Positions 34,428 through 40,572 of a DNA stretch of 40,572 bases are shown here, piece after piece (within the stretch, counting starts at the first letter, position 1; every line of letters begins with the position of its first letter). Origin of the DNA: ZC4RG29 sp964521255 (lineage in GTDB: Bacteria > Bacteroidota > Bacteroidia > Cytophagales > Cyclobacteriaceae); contig CAZFRM010000033.1 in NCBI GenBank assembly GCA_964521255.1, positions 1-40,572 of the forward strand, given 5' to 3'. Both the position numbers and the translations under genes were made by a program. Under the pieces are notes generated by a model. That model was given only the letters and a program-made list of their open reading frames with translations, had not been told where the DNA came from and searched no databases.

Positions 34428-34556
34428 GCAGGCAAGGGCAGTGAGGCAGTAGGCAAAAAGGCAGTAGGCAAAAAGGCAGTAGGCAAGAGGCAATGAGCAG
34501 TAGGCAAAAAGCAATGAGACAGTAGGCAGTAGGCAAGGGCAGTAGGCAATATCAGG
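34428..34556. repeat. 15-bp GGCAGTAGGCAAAAA tandem repeat
   Basis: The unit GGCAGTAGGCAAAAA occurs exactly at 34445-34459 and 34460-34474. Diverged copies follow (GGCAGTAGGCAAGAG at 34475, then GCAGTAGGCAAAAAGC, CAGTAGGCAGTAGGCAAG and others) up to about 34550. The repeat starts right after the DUF1080 stop. On the minus strand it gives an artificial YCLFAYCL-like open frame, which is not a gene. Confidence 0.85.
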
Positions 34557-34799
34557 ATATGAAAGTCAGGAAGACCGAAAATTCAAAAGAATAGAAGTTA
34601 TTAGTCAGTAGACAGATGGAGTCATTTGTAAACAGAAATTACTGAATTGTGTTTAAAAAAATATTTTTTTGTGTTCAATAAATGCAAGGATATTATATAA
34701 CCTTGTTGCGTTTTGAAAATTACAGTCTGATGGGTTCCAGTCCATGCCAACAGTGAACTTTGAGCTTCATTAAATCGTGGCGGATGCCCAGTTATTTAC
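34557..34799. other. Empty AT-rich intergenic DNA
   Basis: I see no open frame, RNA or repeat of note between the tandem repeat and the MITE-like element. It is AT-rich and has no clear promoter. Confidence 0.5.
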
Positions 34800-34945
34800 T
34801 AGTGTCGTGTCAACAATAAAGTTTCATGTCTCCTACGCAGCCCCTAACCCCTAAAGGGGCATTCCTGCGCGCTGTTTCCCCGCCAGCTGGCGGGGTTAGG
34901 GGCAAGCGATGGATGAACCGTAAACTCAAATATGACATGACACTA
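34800..34945. mobile_element. MITE-like palindromic element with TA-flanked terminal inverted repeats
   Basis: The 146-bp element is bounded by TAGTGTCGTGTCA (34800-34812) and TGACATGACACTA (34933-34945), inverted with one mismatch in 13. The outermost TA on both sides fits a TA target duplication, as made by IS630/Tc1-type transposases. The inside is highly symmetric: GCCCCTAACCCC (34840-34851) is inverted at 34892-34903. Within that lie CCCC-TAAA-GGGG (34848-34859) and an 18-bp perfect palindrome at 34878-34895. It carries no gene, so it would need a transposase from elsewhere. No second copy is seen in this window. Confidence 0.65.
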
Positions 34946-35192
34946 ACCGTAAATTTCCAGATGATGACACATGATATTGTATTATCGTGTAAATTTATAA
35001 GGGAATGAATCGGATTCGATTACTACGTTTTACGCTTCCGTTAAAATCAACTGACTCAAAAGAGCGATTAGTCCCGGAACAATCAATATGATCTTAGACG
35101 ATTTTCAATTTCCCCGGATCAAATATTACGACTGTATATATTACTGAAATTCCTGGTTTTGATTTAACCCTTTCATAAAAACAAATACGATA
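34946..35192. other. Upstream region of the DUF1704 gene
   Basis: AT-rich, with no open frame that I trust and no clear inverted repeat. It must hold the promoter of the gene at 35193, but no exact TAnnTTTG box stands out. Confidence 0.4.
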
Positions 35193-36473
35193 ATGGATGA
35201 AAAGAAAATACAGAAGCTGGATCTGGCACTGGTACAAGCTTCAAAAAAAATTAAAATACTTAATACATTGTCCTGGCCAGCAGGCATAGAAGAAAAATTC
35301 CTTGAGGATTGGAGAAGAGGCAATCCACAATTACCTGAATTCAAACCTGAAGTTCCTGATGTAAAACAAAGCATATCTGAACTTGATTCAATCACTGGTC
35401 AGTGTGATCAAAGTGAGCCCGTCGAAAAATTTCTGGCCGATACTGCACAAAGCTATGCAGATGCAGGAAGAATGTTAAGTGCCATCGGCACACCTGATTT
35501 TACACGCTATTCCACCCGCATTTATGGACGGCCCGATATGATTTACAAGCTACAGGGAAAGAGTGCTGTTGATGCCGCAAAATTCTTCATCGAAATAACG
35601 GATGATCTATTGGGAAATATTCATGTTCAGCCAACCTTGCTTGACACTTCAGCCACTGAATTTGCCGGGTGGTTAAAAACGGAAGTTGAAGAATTCTTTG
35701 AGTATGATACCGTGGAAGTGGTACTCGATCAGAAAATGTCATCGAAAGCTCTGGTGGGAGCAAGTCGCATAAGGATTCGTGGAAGCGCTGTATTTTCTCA
35801 GCTTGATAAGGACCAGCTCCTTTACCATGAAGCATTTGTTCATACCGCCACACGATTGAATGGAAGGAAGCAACCCAATTTAAAGTCATTGGGTCTTGGT
35901 GCACCTAGAACTACACGGACACAAGAAGGAATAGCTGTCCTGGCGGAATTGATTACCTGTTCAATTGATATCAACCGGTTAAGAAGAATTGCCCTTCGTG
36001 TGATTGCGGTTAAAATGGCGCTGGAGGGTGCAGACTTTATTGAAGTGTTTAAATTTTTTCTTAATGCCGGACAACCCGAAGAAGAATCGGTGCGGTCGGC
36101 TCAACGAATATTCAGAAGTGGTGATGTTAAAGGGGGAATTGTCTTTACAAAGGATGCCGTCTATCTCGAAGGACTTTTAGAAGTCCATACCTTTCTACGC
36201 GCTGCGATTCGTGACAACAAACCTAACCTTGTCCGCAATCTTTTTGCCGGTAGGCTTACCGTAGCGGATGCGTTACGATTAGAGCCCTTGTTTGAAAGCG
36301 GCTGGCTTAGCCCCCCTGTTTATTTACCGCTCTGGGCGACAGACTTAAGGCGTCTGGCGGCAGTAATTGCCTTCTCAGTATTTGCATCAACCATAAATCT
36401 CGGAAAGGTTTACCTGGAACGGGCCATCGAATTAGAAGATGAGATTAAGGAGGCCAATTATTTAATTAATTGA
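35193..36473 (+). CDS. DUF1704 metallopeptidase-like protein (QEGLA-motif family)
   Basis: 426 residues. The metal-binding HExxxH is seen as H212-E213-A-F-V-H217 (YHEAFVHTATRLNGRKQP), and the naming motif appears as QEGIA (Q244-E245-G246). This is the PF08014 family, annotated in bacteria as flavohemoglobin expression-modulating QEGLA protein and in animals as a tubulin-tyrosine carboxypeptidase (MATCAP). The metal site looks complete, so carboxypeptidase-like activity is plausible; the bacterial substrate is unknown. The N-terminal SWPAGIEEKFLEDW and the middle YGRPDMIYKLQGKSAVDAA fit the family. Helical C-terminal half. No signal peptide, so cytoplasmic. Flanked by the MITE-like region and a convergent GH95 gene. 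Confidence 0.85.
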   Translation: MDEKKIQKLDLALVQASKKIKILNTLSWPAGIEEKFLEDWRRGNPQLPEFKPEVPDVKQSISELDSITGQCDQSEPVEKFLADTAQSYADAGRMLSAIGTPDFTRYSTRIYGRPDMIYKLQGKSAVDAAKFFIEITDDLLGNIHVQPTLLDTSATEFAGWLKTEVEEFFEYDTVEVVLDQKMSSKALVGASRIRIRGSAVFSQLDKDQLLYHEAFVHTATRLNGRKQPNLKSLGLGAPRTTRTQEGIAVLAELITCSIDINRLRRIALRVIAVKMALEGADFIEVFKFFLNAGQPEEESVRSAQRIFRSGDVKGGIVFTKDAVYLEGLLEVHTFLRAAIRDNKPNLVRNLFAGRLTVADALRLEPLFESGWLSPPVYLPLWATDLRRLAAVIAFSVFASTINLGKVYLERAIELEDEIKEANYLIN

Positions 36474-36607
36474 TAGAGCAGAAGTTTTCCCTAAAAATAA
36501 AATATCTGGATGAAGTGAGCTATTGAGATGATAAGCTTTCAGAGAAGTATTTAATCCGTTTTTACTCTATCGCCTGAAATGTTTTGTGAATATTTTCATT
36601 AACTGTT

Positions 36608-39067
36608 TTAGTTTACCGCTTTAATAGAGTACACAACTCCCTTGCGCGTGGTAAAAGAAGTGACATAACCATACGTTGTTTTTTTGGACTTTACATTTAC
36701 ACCGGAAATTTTTAAGGGGACGCTCGAACGAACAACACATTGCTCTCCCTGCAATGATTTGATACTTGCCGTTTTCAATTTTCCTTTCGCCCAAAGCATA
36801 TCAACTTCGAATCCTCCCCTCGCGCGAAGTCCTTTAACATCGCCTGATTGCCATGTATCAGGAATAGCGGGCAACAAATGAATTTCTCCGGCATGACTTT
36901 GTAAAATCATTTCTGTAATTCCGGAAGTTCCTCCAAAATTACCATCGATTTGAAATGGCGGGTGAGCATCAAAGAGGTTTGGATAGGTACCTCCTCCGTC
37001 AGCATAGTCCGTTCCTTCCACACCCGTTAAAGTAAGTTGTTCCCGAATTAATTTGTGCGCATGATTTCCATCCCACAGTCGTGCCCATGTATTTATCTTC
37101 CAGCCTTTCGCCCAGCCGGTTCCGCCGTCGCCGCGAAGCTCTAAAGATTTTTTCGCGGCTTGGGCAAGGTCGGGTGTTTGAAGGGGATGAATTTCTGATC
37201 CCGGAAACAGTCCATAAAGATGAGAGATATGACGATGATGTGGCTCAGCATCTTCCCAGTCTTTGTACCATTCCTGCAGGTTACCTTTCTTTCCAATTTG
37301 ATAGGGCAATAGTTTGCTTTTCTTCTCAACTAATAATTTTCTAAAGTCTTCATCGCGATTCAATTTTTCAGAAGCCATTATTAAGTTCGTGAACAGATCA
37401 CGGATGATGGCGATATCCATCGTGGTAGCAATGGAGACCGTTCCTTTCTCTCCTTTCTCGGTGATGAATACATTTTCAGGAGATGTTGAAGGCGCCGTAA
37501 CAAGATTTCCATTCTTATCCTCCACCAGCCAGCTCAGGCAAAATTCTGCAGCTTCCTTCATCAATGGATAAGCCGTGTTGATAAGGTAGTCCAGGTTGCC
37601 TGTAAATTGATAATGTTCCCACAAATGTTGTGATAGCCACGCACCGCCCATTGGCCAGTTCGCCCACATAGGACTTCCGCTCACAGGATTTGTTGTTGCC
37701 CAGATATCCGTGTTGTGATGTACGGTCCAGCCTGGTGCATTGTAAAAGTTTTTTGTAGTCTCACGGCCAGTGACAGCCAGGTTCTTAATTAAGTCTATCA
37801 AAGGCATGTGGAGTTCCGAAAGATTACAGGACTCCACCATCCAGTAATTCATCTCGGCATTGATATTCGTTGTGTAGTTGCTGCTCCACGGTGGCCGTAC
37901 ATGATGATTCCAGATGCCTTGAAGATTTGCAGGCATTACACCTGGCCGTGAAGAAGAGATTAGCAGGTACCTGCCAAATTGAAAATATAAAACTTCAAAA
38001 CCAGGATCAGCAGCTCCTTTGGTGTAGGCTAAGAGTCGCTCATTCGTAGGCAGGTTTACTATGGGATTGCCATTCAGCTTAAGTGAAACACGATTGAAAT
38101 AACCTTCATAATCTGCTATATGTTTATTCTTAATCTGCGCATAGTCTTGCGCCCATGCGTTGTCAAGATATTGCGTAGCAAGCTGATGTTCATCCACACC
38201 ATCTTTATCAGGGCATTTATCAAAGCCGTTGAAACTTGTAGCAGCAGTGATATACAAAACAACTTCCGACGCATTGGCCACTTTCAATCCAGCATCCGAA
38301 CGATCAACTTTTCCATCGATGCTTTTTACTTTCACACGCCATTCAAAACGCATTCCTCTGCAACCAGTAGGGTCATTGTATACAACCGGTATCTCCATTG
38401 TTTGCAAATAGCTTGGGTCTACATGAGAGGGTGCCTTACCACGCACGATTAGTTCATTTGCACTAACTACATCAACATTAGCATACAAAGAATTTGCTGT
38501 TCGAATCTCAAAGTTCAATGCGCCTTTCTCGCTTGCTGTAAGTCGAATGACAATTACCTGGTCCGGAGCAGAAGAAATGATTTCCCTTGCATACTCAACA
38601 TTGTTTACTTTAAACCGTGTAGTTGCCGTTGCCCTGCTTATATCAAGGTCACGATAATAATCTGTAGGCTCGCCATTAAATGTATGGGCTAAAAAAACAT
38701 CACCCAACGGCACGTAAGATTCTGTGAAAGGGCCTTGCATCTTCATGGCAAGTTCTTCGGCCCGTTTATAATCTTCGCTAAAGAGCGCCTCACGCAATTC
38801 TTTCAAATAAGAAGCTGCCATCGGGTTTGGGTTTCGATTCACAGGTCCTCCCGACCAAAGTGTTGCCTCATTTAATTGCAAATGCTCTTCCTTCGGATCG
38901 CCAAATATCATAGCTCCTAATCTTCCGTTACCAATGGGCAATGCTTCATTCCAGTTTTGTGCAGGCTTATTGTACCAAAGTTTTAAATCGTTCTGTGCAT
39001 GAAGAGAGGTGACTGACAGAATAAGTAGAAAGAGAACTTTTTTTGATCGGTGGATTAGCTGCTTCAT
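36608..39067 (-). CDS. Glycoside hydrolase family 95 (alpha-L-fucosidase type)
   Basis: 819 residues with a signal peptide (about 24 residues, ending LHAQN). The N-terminal beta-sandwich begins LWYNKPAQNWNEALPIGNGRLGAMIFG, the GH95 hallmark. The catalytic (alpha/alpha)6 barrel holds NYTTNINAEMNYWMVESCNL (Asn residues that activate water), ENVFITEKG and the HHRHISHLYGLFPG loop, and then FDAHPPFQIDGNFGGTSGITEM with the Asp/Asn near the active site. The C-terminal beta domain includes HLLPAIPDTWQSGDVKGLRARGGF. Family members release alpha-1,2-L-fucose or, in some cases, alpha-L-galactose; which applies here cannot be decided by eye. Periplasmic or surface. Divergent from a LgoD-like dehydrogenase, supporting an L-sugar pathway. 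Confidence 0.93.
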   Translation of the reverse strand: MKQLIHRSKKVLFLLILSVTSLHAQNDLKLWYNKPAQNWNEALPIGNGRLGAMIFGDPKEEHLQLNEATLWSGGPVNRNPNPMAASYLKELREALFSEDYKRAEELAMKMQGPFTESYVPLGDVFLAHTFNGEPTDYYRDLDISRATATTRFKVNNVEYAREIISSAPDQVIVIRLTASEKGALNFEIRTANSLYANVDVVSANELIVRGKAPSHVDPSYLQTMEIPVVYNDPTGCRGMRFEWRVKVKSIDGKVDRSDAGLKVANASEVVLYITAATSFNGFDKCPDKDGVDEHQLATQYLDNAWAQDYAQIKNKHIADYEGYFNRVSLKLNGNPIVNLPTNERLLAYTKGAADPGFEVLYFQFGRYLLISSSRPGVMPANLQGIWNHHVRPPWSSNYTTNINAEMNYWMVESCNLSELHMPLIDLIKNLAVTGRETTKNFYNAPGWTVHHNTDIWATTNPVSGSPMWANWPMGGAWLSQHLWEHYQFTGNLDYLINTAYPLMKEAAEFCLSWLVEDKNGNLVTAPSTSPENVFITEKGEKGTVSIATTMDIAIIRDLFTNLIMASEKLNRDEDFRKLLVEKKSKLLPYQIGKKGNLQEWYKDWEDAEPHHRHISHLYGLFPGSEIHPLQTPDLAQAAKKSLELRGDGGTGWAKGWKINTWARLWDGNHAHKLIREQLTLTGVEGTDYADGGGTYPNLFDAHPPFQIDGNFGGTSGITEMILQSHAGEIHLLPAIPDTWQSGDVKGLRARGGFEVDMLWAKGKLKTASIKSLQGEQCVVRSSVPLKISGVNVKSKKTTYGYVTSFTTRKGVVYSIKAVN

Positions 39068-39154
39068 GATATTGATATGATTAAGATCATTATTCGCCTT
39101 CGATTGTCATCGGTTATTGAGTCTCCCTAAAAAAGTATAACCATTCCATTTTTC

Positions 39155-39188
39155 ATTTTGAAACTATCTCGGCTGTTTGTTTCAAAAT
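39155..39188. promoter_or_regulatory. Perfect 10-bp inverted repeat between GH95 and the dehydrogenase
   Basis: ATTTTGAAAC (39155-39164) and GTTTCAAAAT (39179-39188) are exact inverses separated by 14 bases, in the 319-base divergent intergenic region. Its size and place fit an operator for a dimeric sugar-responsive regulator controlling both genes. Another smaller dyad, TTCTCAT/ATGAGAA, lies at about 39243-39265. No other gene or RNA was found in 39068-39386. Confidence 0.5.
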
Positions 39189-39386
39189 CAAACGTTTCAT
39201 TTCCATGTAGCGAAAAAGAGGCCGCTCCTACAGCAGCAATTCTTCTCATAAACTTTCGATGAGAATTTTTCATTTCATGATATTATGCAGAATGGAGTTG
39301 GTCAAACGGTTGAACAAGTCTAATAATTAATCTATTGATCTCAAATCCATGCTAAAACAACATATTTTTGCCCAAACGTTGAATAA

Positions 39387-40403
39387 ATGAAGTCAATCCG
39401 CTGTATAAAGCCAGGAAATCTGATCATTGAAGAAATAACTGAACCACACCTTTCTGATGCCTGTGCCCTTCTCCGAATAAACTGTGTTGGTATTTGCGGA
39501 ACAGATCTCCATGCGTTTCGAGGCAACCAGCCATTCTTCAGTTATCCCAGAATACTTGGCCATGAATTAGCTGCTGAAGTGATTGATGTTGCTACAAATC
39601 ATGATCGTATAAAAATCGGTGACAAGGTGGTTGTAGTACCTTATATCAATTGTGAAAAGTGCGGTGCCTGTCGGGCAGGAAAATCAAACTGCTGTCAAAG
39701 TCTTCGCGTTTTTGGAGTTCATACCGATGGCGGAATGCAGGAAATCATATCTCTTCCAACTCGCTTATTAATTCCTGCCAACGACCTTTCATTCGAGGAG
39801 ATTGCTATTGTAGAACCATTGGCTATTGGTGCACATGCTTTGCGAAGGGCACAAACAAAAAAAGACGACATCATAGTAGTAACAGGGTGCGGGCCGATCG
39901 GCATAGGCATTATTCAACTTGGTAAATATATTGGCGCAACTGTGATCGCGGTGGATATCAATGACTATCGCCTGAAGGTTGCAAAAGAAAATTTCGGAGC
40001 CGACTTCATTGTCAATGCCTTGCAATCACCTGCTGATAAAATTAAAGAATTCACTAATGGTGACTTAGCGCATTGTGTTTTTGATGCGAGCGGAAATAAA
40101 CATGCCATTGAAGGCGGCACAGCCTATATACGGCATGGGGGATCATTTGTACTGGTGGGACTTTTCAAAGGAGAACTCTCTTTCCAACATCCACAGATAC
40201 ATGCCAAAGAAACAACATTGATGTGCAGCCGGAATGCCACATCAGAGGATTTCAAATTTGTAATGCGTGTATTGCGGGAAAGAAAATTCAATACGGACGC
40301 ATACATAACAAAGAAGGTAGACTTCAAAACCATTATAACTGAGTTTGACTCCTGGGCAAGTCTTGAGTCGAAAGAAATAAAGGTAGTTACAGTTTGGAAT
40401 TAA
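39387..40403 (+). CDS. Zinc-dependent dehydrogenase, LgoD (L-galactonate 5-dehydrogenase)-like
   Basis: 338 residues of the medium-chain zinc alcohol dehydrogenase family. The catalytic zinc site is C37 in VGICGTDLHAF, the His of GHELAAEV, and a Glu further on. The structural zinc cysteines are in CEKCGACRAGKSNCC (about 91-105). The NAD(P) loop is VTGCGPIGIGIIQLGK (about 167-182). The stretches RGNQPFFSYPRILGHE and GLFKGELSF, followed by ETTLMCSRNATSEDF, closely match E. coli L-galactonate oxidoreductase (LgoD/YjjN) as I remember it. Acting on L-galactonate, or on a deoxy L-fuconate-type acid, would fit the divergent GH95 gene. Cytoplasmic. ATG start. Confidence 0.86.
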   Translation: MKSIRCIKPGNLIIEEITEPHLSDACALLRINCVGICGTDLHAFRGNQPFFSYPRILGHELAAEVIDVATNHDRIKIGDKVVVVPYINCEKCGACRAGKSNCCQSLRVFGVHTDGGMQEIISLPTRLLIPANDLSFEEIAIVEPLAIGAHALRRAQTKKDDIIVVTGCGPIGIGIIQLGKYIGATVIAVDINDYRLKVAKENFGADFIVNALQSPADKIKEFTNGDLAHCVFDASGNKHAIEGGTAYIRHGGSFVLVGLFKGELSFQHPQIHAKETTLMCSRNATSEDFKFVMRVLRERKFNTDAYITKKVDFKTIITEFDSWASLESKEIKVVTVWN

Positions 40404-40503
40404 GCGGAAGCACGAATTACATGATACGCTTTAAGCCAAGAATGTAGGATGTCTTTTCTAATTACTTGCCATTGGATTAAAAAAGCCGAATAATTTGTGA
40501 TGT

Positions 40504-40545
40504 AAAAATTCAAAAAGCCCACATTTGTGAGCTTTTGAATTTTTT
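40504..40545. terminator. Long AT-rich hairpin terminator, probably bidirectional
   Basis: AAAAATTCAAAAAGCCCACA faces TGTGAGCTTTTGAATTTTTT across a very short loop. The stem is close to 20 base pairs with one bulge, with an A-run on one side and a T-run on the other. It ends transcription of the dehydrogenase gene, 100 bases after its stop, and could also stop a convergent transcript from beyond the window. Confidence 0.8.
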
Positions 40546-40572
40546 AGTGGACTTTGTGTGATCCTGCTGGGA

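Noticed and set aside
33996..34514. A 172-codon minus-strand frame beginning with repeated AYCL residues
   Set aside because: Its start lies in the GGCAGTAGGCAAAAA tandem repeat and the rest is antisense to the DUF1080 gene; a composition artefact.
1..40572. Search for tRNA and rRNA genes
   Set aside because: No cloverleaf with a GTTCRANNC arm and matching acceptor ends was found outside coding sequence.

Overview
The window reads as a chromosomal segment of a Bacteroidota, most likely a Cytophagales-type genome. The evidence is: a VCBS-repeat protein ending in a type IX secretion (Por) sorting tail; the rpmB-rpmG-DUF4295 cluster; BshC for bacillithiol; the DUF6452/DUF6048 lipoprotein-barrel pair; a Reg_prop/Y_Y_Y histidine kinase; and several promoters of the TAnnTTTG type with almost no Shine-Dalgarno sequences. 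No rRNA, tRNA, prophage, CRISPR array or full insertion sequence was seen.

Layout. 1-3300: two PF01261 TIM-barrel sugar isomerase-like genes facing away from each other, the second with a Tat signal, then a small hypothetical and a DinB-fold protein. 3300-3920: a long non-coding stretch with a strongly structured RNA candidate and an unlisted 35-residue membrane ORF. 3917-12617: M16 peptidase, ispF, mnmD, then gltB and gltD. 12618-15413: agmatine-to-putrescine genes aguB and aguA, interrupted by a GxxExxY (PDDEXK_3) gene lying among CACAGAG-type repeats. 15415-19051 (minus): rimO, bshC and 5-formyl-THF cyclo-ligase. 19205-21590: DUF6452-like triple-repeat lipoprotein, DUF6048 barrel and a small lipoprotein. 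21788-22427: a hicAB locus whose toxin is frameshifted while the antitoxin and a palindromic operator are intact.

22471-27099 (minus): ftsY, a terminator, DUF4295, rpmG and rpmB, then a HAD phosphatase behind a secreted VCBS protein. 27192-29720: murF and a GH172 (DUF2961) enzyme. 29969-34427: a very large sensor kinase and a DUF1080 protein. 34428-35192: a non-coding region with a 15-bp tandem repeat and a 146-bp MITE-like element with TA-flanked terminal inverted repeats. 35193-40572: a DUF1704 metallopeptidase, a GH95 alpha-L-fucosidase-type enzyme and, divergent from it across a perfect 10-bp inverted repeat, a LgoD-like zinc dehydrogenase; a strong hairpin terminator closes the window.

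How genes work together. GltB/GltD assimilate ammonia into glutamate. AguA and AguB turn agmatine into putrescine. GH95 plus the LgoD-like dehydrogenase suggest release and oxidation of an L-fucose or L-galactose type sugar. The exported PF01261 protein, DUF1080 and GH172 proteins fit a glycan-scavenging lifestyle. The most unusual signals are the structured RNA with its micro-ORF (3371-3706), the decayed HicA, the repeat-boxed GxxExxY gene and the MITE-like element. Function calls rest on sequence motifs recognised by eye, and no database search was made.
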